Below the pieces are notes generated by a model. That model was not told the origin of the DNA. It did not search any database and saw only the letters and a program-made list of their open reading frames with translations. Both the position numbers and the translations under genes were made by a program. Below, piece by piece: positions 7,426-15,860 of a DNA stretch of 64,000 nt. Numbering within the stretch: the first letter of the stretch is position 1; every line of letters starts with the position of its first letter. Source of the DNA: VBDM01 sp035499735 (GTDB lineage Bacteria > Pseudomonadota > Gammaproteobacteria > Burkholderiales > SG8-39); contig DATJYC010000050.1 of assembly GCA_035499735.1 (NCBI GenBank), positions 1 to 64,000 of the forward strand, given 5' to 3'.

Positions 7426-9537
7426 CTACGCGGCGAGCGGCAGCGAAATCTGCACTGCGGCGCCGCGCCCGCCGTCCTTGCTCCCCCGGTTCACTATGGT
7501 CACCGTTCCGTGATGCTCGTCGATGATCCGCTTGACGATGGCGAGTCCCAGGCCCGTTCCCTTGGGTTTGGTCGTGACGTAAGGCTCGAAGGCACCCTTG
7601 ATTATCGCCTCGGGGAAGCCGCATCCGTTGTCGCTGATTCGCAGCCATATCTGTCCGCCGGCGAGCTCGGTCGTCACCTCGATTTTCGGATCGCTGTTCC
7701 CCGCCAGAGCGTCCTGGGCATTCTGGAGTAGGTTGTGAATGACCTGCCGGAGACGGTCCGGGTCGCCGCGCACCAGCGGCAGGTTCTTGCCGAGGCTCGC
7801 GTGTATGCGAGTCCCCGACTGCTCGTACAGGGCGAGAACCTCGGCCAGCAGCCTGTTCAAATCCAGCCCTCCGAGCTGGGGGGCCGGCGTGCGGGCGTAG
7901 TCGCGGAACTCGTCCACCATGTTCTTCATCGCCGTGACCTGCGCGACGATGGTCTCGGTGGCGTGATCCAGAGCGCGGGCGGCCTCCGGGGCGAGCTTGT
8001 CGATGAGTTTCGCCTGGAGCCTCTCGGCCGCCAGCTGGATCGGCGTGAGCGGATTCTTGATCTCGTGCGCGAGCCTGCGCGCAACTTCGCCCCAAGCCGT
8101 CGCGCGTTGCGCCGCGATCAACTGGGTTATGTCGTCGAACACGACGACATAACCCCCGCCTCCGGCGGCGGGTAGCGGCGAGCCCCTCACCAGGATCACC
8201 GCGCCCCGGTCGCGCATCTCGATCTGCTGCTGCCAGGGCACCTCCCTGTGCTCGGCGAGTTCCGAGCGCAGGGTCCGGGCGAACTCCGGGAGCACCGGCC
8301 AGTCGGCGAGCGTGAGGCCCGCAAGGGACGCCAGGTTCTCGTGCAGAATGCGCCCCGCGCCGCTGTTTGCGATCCGCAGCGCCAGTTCCTCGTCGAAGAC
8401 CAGCACGCCCGCGGACAGATTGGCGAGAATGCTCTCCAGATAGGCCTTGGCGGTCTCCAGCTGCGCCTGATTGAGCTGAGCGGCACGCTGCGCCTCGCCG
8501 AGCTGCTCGGTCATGCTGTTGAACGAGCTTGTGAGTATGCCCAGCTCGTCCCGGCTCGTGACCTGCGCGCGACGCGAGAAGTCGCCCCGCGCGACAGCTT
8601 GAGTGCCCTCGGCAAGCACCGAGAGGGGACTGGACAAACGCCGCGAGAGGAGAAAGGCCAGCGCTATCGCCGACAGCAGCGCGAGGAGGAGCGTCAGCGT
8701 CAACGTGAGGATATAAATCTCCTTCAGGCCCTGACGCGACAGCGACAGCTCCTTGTACGCGCGATACACGCTCTGCACCGATTCGCCCTGCTCCGCCAAA
8801 GCTTGCGGGACCCAGTGGGTCAGCTGCAGGAAGCGCGCGTCGCCTCGCCTGCTCGAGCCTTCGAGCGACACGATCACCCGAAGCAGAAGCCCCTTGTCGC
8901 CTACCGGCTCGACCGCGCCGTATCCCCGGACCTGGTGGGCGTCGCGCAGCGCCTGAGGTCCAGGAGCCGGCGCCTCCATCTTCAGCCCCTCGCGGTGGGC
9001 CACGGCCACGACGCCGCCCTGACCGTTCAGCAGCGCGGCCTCCTCGACATACGCCTGCTCGCGCACGCGCGCCAGCAGCGCGGGCTGCTCGCGCGCGGAA
9101 ACTTCAGACAGGTCGAGCGCCATCACGTGCGCTTTGAGGAGAAGCTCGTTGAGCATGACGTCCAGCGCCGCGCGCCCCAGGTTGAGCCCGCCCTCCAACG
9201 CCCGCTCGACGCGAACGTCGAACCAGGATTCGATGCTCTTTGAGAGAAACTGCAGTGAAACGGTGTAGACGAGCAGGCCGGGAACGACCCCCACCAGGGC
9301 GAACATGACCAGCACGCGGAACGTCAGGAGCGAGCCGAATACCTTGGCGCGGCGCTGGCGCGCGAGCTTGGAGAGCTGGAATACGACGAGCCCGAGCAGC
9401 GCCAGGGCGATGGCAGCATTCAACCCGAGGAGCAGCGGGTAGTGCTCCGCGAACAAGGGCGAGTTCGCGGTCGCGGCGGCAAGCAGGAAAAGCAATATGC
9501 CGCCGAGCGCCGCGCTTGCGATCAGCACATAGGTCAT
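7426..9537 (-). CDS. NtrY-type sensor histidine kinase
   Basis: A 703-residue membrane kinase. It begins with two hydrophobic helices (about 1-60), another near 75-110, a periplasmic or loop region, a further helix (about 270-300), then HAMP, PAS and catalytic domains. The H-box has its histidine near residue 491 (RRLAHEIKNPLTP), followed by the N-box (HNLLQNAQDAL), G1 (ISDNGCGF) and G2 (GTGLGLAIVKR). The start at 9537 overlaps the DUF4390 stop as ATGA; a longer frame to 9603 runs into that gene and is rejected. It presumably phosphorylates the adjacent NtrX-type regulator. The pair is often linked to nitrogen or respiratory/redox control; the signal is not visible here. Confidence 0.93.
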   Translation of the reverse strand: MTYVLIASAALGGILLFLLAAATANSPLFAEHYPLLLGLNAAIALALLGLVVFQLSKLARQRRAKVFGSLLTFRVLVMFALVGVVPGLLVYTVSLQFLSKSIESWFDVRVERALEGGLNLGRAALDVMLNELLLKAHVMALDLSEVSAREQPALLARVREQAYVEEAALLNGQGGVVAVAHREGLKMEAPAPGPQALRDAHQVRGYGAVEPVGDKGLLLRVIVSLEGSSRRGDARFLQLTHWVPQALAEQGESVQSVYRAYKELSLSRQGLKEIYILTLTLTLLLALLSAIALAFLLSRRLSSPLSVLAEGTQAVARGDFSRRAQVTSRDELGILTSSFNSMTEQLGEAQRAAQLNQAQLETAKAYLESILANLSAGVLVFDEELALRIANSGAGRILHENLASLAGLTLADWPVLPEFARTLRSELAEHREVPWQQQIEMRDRGAVILVRGSPLPAAGGGGYVVVFDDITQLIAAQRATAWGEVARRLAHEIKNPLTPIQLAAERLQAKLIDKLAPEAARALDHATETIVAQVTAMKNMVDEFRDYARTPAPQLGGLDLNRLLAEVLALYEQSGTRIHASLGKNLPLVRGDPDRLRQVIHNLLQNAQDALAGNSDPKIEVTTELAGGQIWLRISDNGCGFPEAIIKGAFEPYVTTKPKGTGLGLAIVKRIIDEHHGTVTIVNRGSKDGGRGAAVQISLPLAA

Positions 9538-10103
9538 CGCGCCTCCCTCACCGGAGCGAGGGGAGTGAAGGGGAAGCGCTTCCACTCCGACGCGAGCGTC
9601 CATTCGCGATTGGTGACGCTGCTCACGCGGAACGGCGTCGGCAGTTGTGCGGGGTCGAGCCGCAACCGCACCGAGGCGACGTAGGTTCGACCGTTGTCAA
9701 CCTGGTCCTGCCCCAAGACCGGCCAGCCGTGAACCCGGCCGAGCGCCTGTAGCGCCTCGGCGAGCGTGGGGAAGTTCTGATACAGCGTTCCGCTGGAAAG
9801 GCGGTATTGCTGCGCGAGTGGAAGATACGAAAGGCGCAGTTCGAGTTTCTCGGATGCCGTCTTCTCGTCGAACCAGTACCAGCGTGGACGCGTCAACTCG
9901 AACTCGATCAGAAAACCGAGCGAGACTCCGTTGTTCAGCGCCTCCAGTAGCGGGCCGGTAAGATCGAGGTGGAAATCCGCGTTCAGCACGTAGCGCGTCT
10001 CGGAGATCTCCATGCCCGCGTTGTTCACCTGGATGGGCTGCGCCTGTGCGGACGCGAAGCACAGCGCCAGGATTGCACCAACCAGACGGCAGCTTGCATT
10101 CAT
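9534..10103 (-). CDS. DUF4390 secreted/periplasmic protein
   Basis: A 189-residue protein with a signal peptide (about 1-21, ending ASAQA). The mature part is beta-rich, with WYWFDEKTA near the middle, and matches the DUF4390 family. No catalytic motif is evident and the function is unknown. It overlaps rsmB by 4 bp upstream and the kinase gene by 4 bp downstream, so translation of the three genes is coupled. Because it always sits just before the kinase, it is a reasonable candidate accessory or sensory partner, but this is inference only. Confidence 0.88.
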   Translation of the reverse strand: MNASCRLVGAILALCFASAQAQPIQVNNAGMEISETRYVLNADFHLDLTGPLLEALNNGVSLGFLIEFELTRPRWYWFDEKTASEKLELRLSYLPLAQQYRLSSGTLYQNFPTLAEALQALGRVHGWPVLGQDQVDNGRTYVASVRLRLDPAQLPTPFRVSSVTNREWTLASEWKRFPFTPLAPVREAR

Positions 10104-11458
10104 CTTTCGGCCCGGGGACCCGGTTTTCTCAGCAGGGCGTAGTAGAAACCGTCACTGGCGGCACTCGGCAGTATCTGGCCATCGGTGTCGTCGTCCCATC
10201 CGGGGAGCTTCGGGAGCGGCAATCGCTCCGCTTGAGGTTGCCGCACGCGGAATTCCCGCACCTGAGCACCGTTCTCCTCCGGGAAAACCGAGCACGTCGC
10301 GTACAGCAATTTACCACCCGGCGCGAGCACCCGCCACAGTGCGTCGAGCAGTTGGGCCTGCACGTTGCCGAACTCCGCCAAGTCGCTGCGACGCCGCAGC
10401 CACTTGATGTCGGGGTGGCGTCGCACGACGCCCGAAGCCGAGCAGGGTGCATCCAGCAGGATGCGGTCGAAGAGCATCCCGTCGGAAAACGATTCCGGCT
10501 CGCGGCAATCGGCCACGACGACCTTCGCCGACAGCCGCAGCCGGCTTAGATTCTCGGAGATGCGCCTCGCCCTCTCCGCATCCGCGTCGGCCGCCACGAG
10601 ATCGAGGCGCGCGATCTCCAGAAGGTGGCCCGTCTTTCCCCCAGGCGCTGCGCACGCGTCGAGCACCCGCATACCGTCTCTTGCGTCGAGGAGAAACGCG
10701 GCGCGCTGTGCGCCGAGATCTTGTACCGAGACCTCGCCGTCTGCGAAGCCTGGCAGGCGCTCGATGCGACAGGGCCTTCCGAGAAGCACCGCTTCCCGTC
10801 CCAGCGCGCGGGCGGCGATGCCGGCTTGAGCGAGCCGCTCCAGATAGGACTCTGCGGAGTGACGGCGCCGGTTGACGCGCAGAATCATCGGCGGGTGCAG
10901 GTTCGACTCGAGGAGCATCGATTGCCACCGCCCCGGGTACGCTGCACGCACTTCGTCGATCCACCAATTCGGGTGACGGTAGCGCCCGGTCTCGGTGCCC
11001 TCGATCTCCGACAACAGCTCATCCCGCCGGCGCTGAAAGTTGCGCAGCACCGCGTTCACCATGCCCTTGAGGCGTGCCTTCCCAAGCAGGGTCGCTGCTT
11101 CCACGGACTGGTGCACCACGGCGTGCGCCGACTGGGGTCGCGAAACGAGCTCTGCCAGCGCCGCGAGCAGCAAGCCGCGCACGGGAAGGTCGGTGAGCGG
11201 CTTCTGCACGAGCCGGTCCAGAGCCGCATCGATGAGGCCGTAGCCCCGCAGGGCGTTGTAGCAGAGGTCCTGCGCTGCTGCGGCTAGGTCCGGCTGTGCG
11301 GCTCGGTTCTTGAGATCGGCGAGCGCCTCGCTCAGGCTCCGTCCGGCCAGCACCCTTCCCAGCGCGCGCGCTGCGACGGCAAGTGCTTCCGCGAGGGAGT
11401 GTCGGGCGGCGACCGTGGACAAGGACGTGCTGCCGAAGGTGACGGGCGTTGCGCGCAT
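10100..11458 (-). CDS. rsmB: 16S rRNA m5C967 methyltransferase RsmB
   Basis: A 452-residue enzyme that uses SAM to methylate C967 of 16S rRNA. It has an N-terminal NusB-like RNA-binding domain (about 10-150) and a C-terminal Rossmann methyltransferase domain. The SAM motif DACAAPGGKTGHL and both catalytic cysteines (DAPCSASGV and YATCSVFPEEN) are present. Length is slightly above the usual 430 because of an N-terminal stretch before AARHSLAEAL; a start a few codons downstream is possible. It lies in the fmt-rsmB cluster, 33 bp after fmt. Confidence 0.95.
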   Translation of the reverse strand: MRATPVTFGSTSLSTVAARHSLAEALAVAARALGRVLAGRSLSEALADLKNRAAQPDLAAAAQDLCYNALRGYGLIDAALDRLVQKPLTDLPVRGLLLAALAELVSRPQSAHAVVHQSVEAATLLGKARLKGMVNAVLRNFQRRRDELLSEIEGTETGRYRHPNWWIDEVRAAYPGRWQSMLLESNLHPPMILRVNRRRHSAESYLERLAQAGIAARALGREAVLLGRPCRIERLPGFADGEVSVQDLGAQRAAFLLDARDGMRVLDACAAPGGKTGHLLEIARLDLVAADADAERARRISENLSRLRLSAKVVVADCREPESFSDGMLFDRILLDAPCSASGVVRRHPDIKWLRRRSDLAEFGNVQAQLLDALWRVLAPGGKLLYATCSVFPEENGAQVREFRVRQPQAERLPLPKLPGWDDDTDGQILPSAASDGFYYALLRKPGPRAER

Positions 11459-11491
11459 TATAGGCGCGACGCCGCCGGGCGCACCCCGCCC

Positions 11492-12418
11492 CTAGGCCTC
11501 GAAGCGTTCCCCCGGGGAGGCTGCAAACCCGCGCAGGAAGTCAGCCGCCTTCAGCCGCTTTCCCCCGGCGCGCTGCAACTCGGTGATGACGACCGCATTT
11601 TCTCCACAGGCGACGCGCAAGCCATCCTTGTCCGCGCTCAGCACCTCGCCGGGCTCTCCTTTGCCAGGAGCGATGTCGCAGCCCCAGATCTTGAAATCGA
11701 CGCCGCGAAGACGCGCCCCGGCGCCCGGCGAGGGGTTGAACGCTCGCACCCGCCGATTCACCTTGCTCGCGGCCTCCCGCCAGTCCACCCGGAATTCCGG
11801 CTTGCCAGGCTTCGGGGCATAAGTCACGCCCTCGGCCGCCTGGGGAAACGCGTGGAGCTCGCCCGCTTCGAGCGCGTCCAAGGCGTGAACAGCCAGCATG
11901 CCGCCGAGCGCCGCGAGCCGGTCCGTCAGCGTTCCCGCGGTGTCCTCTCGCGAGATCGGAATGGCTTCCTGTAGAAGCACAGGGCCCGTGTCCAGCCCGG
12001 CATCCATCAGCATGATCGACACGCCGGTCACCTCGTCCCCTGCGAGCAGCGCCCTCTGCACGGGCGCCGCTCCGCGCCAACGCGGCAGCAGTGAAGCGTG
12101 GACATTGAGTGCGCCCCGGGGCGCCACGTCGAGCACTTGCTGTGGAAGGAGCAACCCGAAGGCGGCAGTGACGAGGGCCTCGGGCCTGAGCTGCCTGATC
12201 TCATCTAGCGCGGCCGCGTCCCTGAGCGTCGGCGGCTGCAGGACGGGAATCCCGCGACCGGCCGCGAGCTTCTTGACGGGCGGCGCCGCGGGTGCGAGCC
12301 CGCGACCGGCGGGACGATCGGGCTGCGTCATCACCCCGCACACATCGTGGCGCGACTCGAGGAGCGCCGCAAGGCAGCGCGCGGCGAATTCCGGGGTGCC
12401 GGCGAACAGGATTCTCAC
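11492..12418 (-). CDS. fmt: Methionyl-tRNA formyltransferase
   Basis: A 308-residue enzyme that formylates initiator Met-tRNA with 10-formyl-tetrahydrofolate. The formyltransferase core shows the catalytic Asn-His pair in LNVHASLLPRWRGAAP and the loop GVSIMLMDAGLDTGPVL with its aspartate. The C-terminal OB-like tRNA-binding domain spans about 205-305. It follows def by 36 bp on the same strand, the usual pairing of formylation and deformylation. Confidence 0.96.
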   Translation of the reverse strand: MRILFAGTPEFAARCLAALLESRHDVCGVMTQPDRPAGRGLAPAAPPVKKLAAGRGIPVLQPPTLRDAAALDEIRQLRPEALVTAAFGLLLPQQVLDVAPRGALNVHASLLPRWRGAAPVQRALLAGDEVTGVSIMLMDAGLDTGPVLLQEAIPISREDTAGTLTDRLAALGGMLAVHALDALEAGELHAFPQAAEGVTYAPKPGKPEFRVDWREAASKVNRRVRAFNPSPGAGARLRGVDFKIWGCDIAPGKGEPGEVLSADKDGLRVACGENAVVITELQRAGGKRLKAADFLRGFAASPGERFEA

Positions 12419-12454
12419 AGTTCGCCCGCCCTTAGGGAGCCGCGACGTGAACCC

Positions 12455-12958
12455 TCAAGCCGTCTGGCGGAGCTGTTTTTGAAGTTTCGCCTTGATGCGC
12501 TGTTGCTTGAGCCGCGAGAGATACTCGACGAAGACCTTGCCTTCCAGATGATCCATCTCGTGCTGGATGCACACTGCGAGCAGCTTGTCCGCGGTCATCG
12601 TGAAAGGCTTGCCGTCCAGCCCCAGCGCGCGCACGGTCACGCGCTCGGCGCGCTCGACCGCCTCGTAGATGCCGGGCACCGACAGGCACCCCTCCTCGCA
12701 ATACTGTACGCCCTCGCGTAAGGCGATCTCCGGATTGATCAGAACGAGGAGCTTATCTCGCGTCTCCGACGCATCGATGACGATGACGCGCCTGTGTACG
12801 TCGACCTGCGTCGCCGCGAGCCCCATGCCGGGCGCCGCGTACATGGTCTGAGCCATGTCGCGGACAAGCGCGCGGACCGAATCGTCCACCTTGGAGACCG
12901 GCTCGGCCTTCCGGTAGAGCCTCGGATCGGGGTAGCGAAGGATATCAAGGGCCGTCAT
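12455..12958 (-). CDS. def: Peptide deformylase
   Basis: A 167-residue metallohydrolase that removes the formyl group from nascent chains. All three motifs are present: GMGLAATQV (residues 45-52), EEGCLSVPG with metal ligand C91, and QHEMDHLEG with H133, E134 and H137. The start at 12958 (MTALDILRYPD) is the family start; the frame stays open about 24 codons upstream into the AT-rich divergent promoter region, which is rejected. Heads the minus-strand run toward fmt. Confidence 0.95.
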   Translation of the reverse strand: MTALDILRYPDPRLYRKAEPVSKVDDSVRALVRDMAQTMYAAPGMGLAATQVDVHRRVIVIDASETRDKLLVLINPEIALREGVQYCEEGCLSVPGIYEAVERAERVTVRALGLDGKPFTMTADKLLAVCIQHEMDHLEGKVFVEYLSRLKQQRIKAKLQKQLRQTA

Positions 12959-13068
12959 AAATACTTGCAAATTGAGAGCATTAGATGCAAAATTTAATGC
13001 AGACTGTAAAAAGCGAGCCGCAGCAGCCAATATGGGGACAGCGGCGCGCCAATCAAAACGAGGCGGTC
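12959..13068. promoter_or_regulatory. Divergent promoter region between def and the LysM gene
   Basis: A 110-bp gap between divergent genes. Its first half (12959-13012) is clearly AT-rich compared with the surroundings and contains several TTGCAA/ATGCAA and TTTAAT-like hexamers on both strands. This is where promoters for both directions should lie, but no single -35/-10 pair with 17-bp spacing stands out. Confidence 0.45.
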
Positions 13069-14157
13069 ATGCAAAAGTCTATCACAGCTCTCCTCGTGCT
13101 CAGCCTCGCAGGCACTGCCTGGGTCGCGCTCGCGCAGGGCGACCTGCAGGTGAAAGACGTGAAGGACACCGCGCCCGACCGCTATGTCGTGCAGAAGGGT
13201 GACACGCTCTGGGGCATAGCGAGCAAGTTTCTCAACGACCAGTGGCGCTGGCCGCAGATCTGGCGCATGAACCAGGAGCAGATTCGCAATCCACACCAGA
13301 TCTCGCCGGGTGACGTGCTCGTGCTCGATCGCAGCGTGTCCCCTCCGCAGCTTCGCCTGGGAGGCGGCCCGGCGCGCGCCGGGGGTGAGAACACGGAATC
13401 GGTCAAACTCCTTCCGCGCATATACACCAGTCCGGTGGCGAGCGGGGCGATTCCCGCCATTCCGCCCCGGGCGATCGAGCCGTTCCTCTCGCAGCCGCTG
13501 CTGATCGAGGAAGGTGGGCTCGACCGCGCCCCGCGCATCATTGCCACCGAGGAGAACCGGGTCAATCTCGGAGCGGGCAACGTGGCCTACGTCAGCGGGT
13601 TCGGCAAGGCCACGGACCCGGTGTGGCAGGTCTATCGCACCGGACAGCCCTTGGTCGATCCCGAAAGCAACCTGACCCTGGGCTACGAAGCCGTGTTCCT
13701 CGGGACCGCGCGCGTCACGCGTTCGGGCGAGCCCGCGACCGTGCAGATCGTGAACTCCAAGAAAGAGATCTCAGCGGGCGACCGGCTCATCCCTGCGCCG
13801 CCCCCCGTCATCCCCCAATACGTTCCGCACGCGCCGGAGGCCAAGGTCAGCGGACGCATCATCGGGCTCTACGACGCACTTTTCACGAGCAGCGGGGGAC
13901 GCGATTCGATCATCTCGATCAACCGCGGCAGGCGACACGGGCTAGAGGCCGGAAACGTGCTTGCGATCTACCGCAACGTGGTGGTGTACGACCAAAAGGA
14001 CTACCTCAGGTCGCGTGATCGTTCCCAAGCCATCCAGCTGCCTCCGGAACGCTACGGGGTCGTATACATTTTCCGCACATTCAATTCCGTCTCCTATGGT
14101 CTCGTGATGGAGAGTTCGAGGCCGGTTCAAGGCGGCGACATCGTTCAGAACCCCTGA
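13069..14157 (+). CDS. LysM-domain secreted protein
   Basis: A 362-residue exported protein with a signal peptide (about 1-23, ending WVALAQG). A LysM peptidoglycan-binding module follows (about 36-85: YVVQKGDTLWGIASKF ... NPHQISPGDVLVL). The rest is beta-rich and matches the uncharacterised region found in betaproteobacterial LysM proteins encoded before dprA. The start at 13069 has GAGG just upstream and gives the signal peptide; the frame is open 28 codons further but that extension lies in the promoter gap. Function: probably cell-wall attachment; no enzymatic motif seen. Confidence 0.9.
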   Translation: MQKSITALLVLSLAGTAWVALAQGDLQVKDVKDTAPDRYVVQKGDTLWGIASKFLNDQWRWPQIWRMNQEQIRNPHQISPGDVLVLDRSVSPPQLRLGGGPARAGGENTESVKLLPRIYTSPVASGAIPAIPPRAIEPFLSQPLLIEEGGLDRAPRIIATEENRVNLGAGNVAYVSGFGKATDPVWQVYRTGQPLVDPESNLTLGYEAVFLGTARVTRSGEPATVQIVNSKKEISAGDRLIPAPPPVIPQYVPHAPEAKVSGRIIGLYDALFTSSGGRDSIISINRGRRHGLEAGNVLAIYRNVVVYDQKDYLRSRDRSQAIQLPPERYGVVYIFRTFNSVSYGLVMESSRPVQGGDIVQNP

Positions 14158-14189
14158 CACAGGCGGAAATCTTCCAGGAACGCTCCAAC

Positions 14190-15263
14190 ATGAACGATTC
14201 GGGCGATCTGGCCGCCTGGATCGAGCTGAGCCTGGTGCCGGGACTCGGTGGCGGGCGGTTCCGTTCACTCCTTTCCGTATTCGGCCTTCCTACCAACGTC
14301 CTGCGGGCGACGCGTCCCCAGCTGTGCCGCGTCGTTCCCGAGCAGCTCGCCGAGAGCATCCTCGGGCACAAGCGCGGCGCCGAAGTCGACAAGGCGCTGA
14401 GATGGGCGGAGAAACCCGGGCATGCGGTGCTCACGCTCGCGGACGGCGCTTACCCCAAGCAGCTGCTGGAGATACCCGATCCGCCGGCGCTGCTCTACGT
14501 CGCGGGCGAGTTGCAGCTGCTGTCTTCCCAGGCGCTTGCTGTCGTAGGGAGCCGGAATGCCACGCCCCAGGGCCTCAAGAACGCCCACGCCTTCGCGCGC
14601 GCTCTCAGCGACGCTGGGTTGGCGGTCGTGAGCGGTCTCGCGCTCGGTGTCGACAGCGAAGCGCACCGCGGCGGACTCGAGGGCCGCGGCTCGACGCTTG
14701 CCGTGCTCGGCACGGGCGTGGACGTTACGTATCCGCGGCGCAACACGCCGCTCGCGGACGAAATCGCGTCACGGGGCGCGCTGGTGAGCGAATTTCCGCT
14801 GGGGACGGAACCCTACGCCGGCAACTTTCCCCGCCGCAACCGGCTGATCTCAGGTCTCGCCAAGGGCTGCCTCGTCGTCGAGGCCGCGTTGGATTCCGGA
14901 TCGCTGATTACGGCGCGCTTGGCCGCCGACCAGGGCCGCGAGGTATTCGCCATTCCCGGATCCATCCACTCGCCTTTGTCGAAGGGCTGCCACGCGCTGA
15001 TCAAGCAGGGCGCCAAGCTGGTCGAAAGCGCGCACGACGTGCTCGAGGAACTTGGTCTTGCGGTGCGCCCGCCGGAAGAAGCGCCGGACTCCGGCGCCGG
15101 CCACGATCTGCTGGACAAGATGGGCTACGACCCCTGCGACATCGACGAGATCGTCGCGCGCAGCGGCCTGCCCGTGGAAGCGGTTTCCGCGACGTTGCTC
15201 CAGCTGGAGCTGGACGGGAAGATAGCGGGCCTCCCCGGAGGCCTTTACCAACGCGTCCGCTGA
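14190..15263 (+). CDS. dprA: DNA-processing protein DprA
   Basis: A 357-residue DprA/Smf protein. DprA loads RecA on incoming single-stranded DNA during natural transformation. The extended Rossmann fold (about 95-290) shows the nucleotide-like motif VVGSRNATPQG, VSGLALGVDSEAH and RNRLISGLAKGCLVVEA. A C-terminal winged-helix DML1 domain (about 300-357) completes the usual architecture. The N-terminal helix-hairpin-like region is present. Lies 32 bp after the LysM gene and 6 bp before smg. Confidence 0.95.
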   Translation: MNDSGDLAAWIELSLVPGLGGGRFRSLLSVFGLPTNVLRATRPQLCRVVPEQLAESILGHKRGAEVDKALRWAEKPGHAVLTLADGAYPKQLLEIPDPPALLYVAGELQLLSSQALAVVGSRNATPQGLKNAHAFARALSDAGLAVVSGLALGVDSEAHRGGLEGRGSTLAVLGTGVDVTYPRRNTPLADEIASRGALVSEFPLGTEPYAGNFPRRNRLISGLAKGCLVVEAALDSGSLITARLAADQGREVFAIPGSIHSPLSKGCHALIKQGAKLVESAHDVLEELGLAVRPPEEAPDSGAGHDLLDKMGYDPCDIDEIVARSGLPVEAVSATLLQLELDGKIAGLPGGLYQRVR

Positions 15264-15269
15264 GGAAAC

Positions 15270-15728
15270 ATGTTCGACATACTCGTATATCTGTTCGAGA
15301 ACTACTATCAGGCGCAGGCCTATCCGGACTATGACACGCTGGAGCGGAAGCTCCACGCCGCAGGCTTTGAGAACGACGACATTCACGACGCGCTGGACTG
15401 GCTGAACAGCCTCACGCGCCACGCCGACGAAGGCATTCCGGAATCGCTGGACACGCGCACGTCTTTCCGGGGCTACACCACCGACGAATCCACCAAGCTG
15501 CCTCCGGAGAGCCGCGGCTTCATCGCCTTCCTGGAAAGCGCAAAGATCCTCACGCCGCTCCTGCGCGAGCTCATCATCGAGCGCGCGATGGGCCTCCCGA
15601 GCGAGACCGTAGGGCTCGACAAGCTCAAGGTCATCGTGCTGATGGTGCTCTGGACGCGGCGCGGCAACGTCGACGCGCTGGTGCTCGACGAGCTCATTCC
15701 GGACGACGAGAAGCGGCAGATGCATTGA
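15270..15728 (+). CDS. smg: Smg family protein (DUF494)
   Basis: A 152-residue acidic alpha-helical protein of the Smg/DUF494 family, starting MFDILVYLFENYYQAQAYPD as usual. Family members are nearly always encoded next to dprA; the molecular role is unknown. The closely spaced start (6 bp after dprA) implies cotranscription. Confidence 0.92.
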   Translation: MFDILVYLFENYYQAQAYPDYDTLERKLHAAGFENDDIHDALDWLNSLTRHADEGIPESLDTRTSFRGYTTDESTKLPPESRGFIAFLESAKILTPLLRELIIERAMGLPSETVGLDKLKVIVLMVLWTRRGNVDALVLDELIPDDEKRQMH

Positions 15729-15768
15729 CGCGAGCGCGTCGCTCGCTCCGGGAAGCGGCGGCAGTTCC

Positions 15769-15797
15769 TTGCCTCGCTTTCCGATTCCACTTATGAT
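15769..15797 (+). promoter_or_regulatory. Candidate sigma-70 promoter for topB
   Basis: TTGCCT (15769-15774), 17-bp spacer, then TATGAT (15792-15797) lie about 64 bp before the topB start in a 132-bp gap. A small hairpin, CTGCGC-TTC-GCGCAG, follows at 15799-15813. Spacing and the -10 element are good; the -35 element is partial. Confidence 0.45.
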
Positions 15798-15860
15798 TCT
15801 GCGCTTCGCGCAGCGCCGGCCGGACCGCGGCCTCCGGCTGCTTGCGGTCTTCGCTTCCCC

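Noticed and set aside
15270..15728. A possible toxin-antitoxin reading of the small dprA-linked gene
   Set aside because: The protein is a standard Smg/DUF494 member in its usual position.
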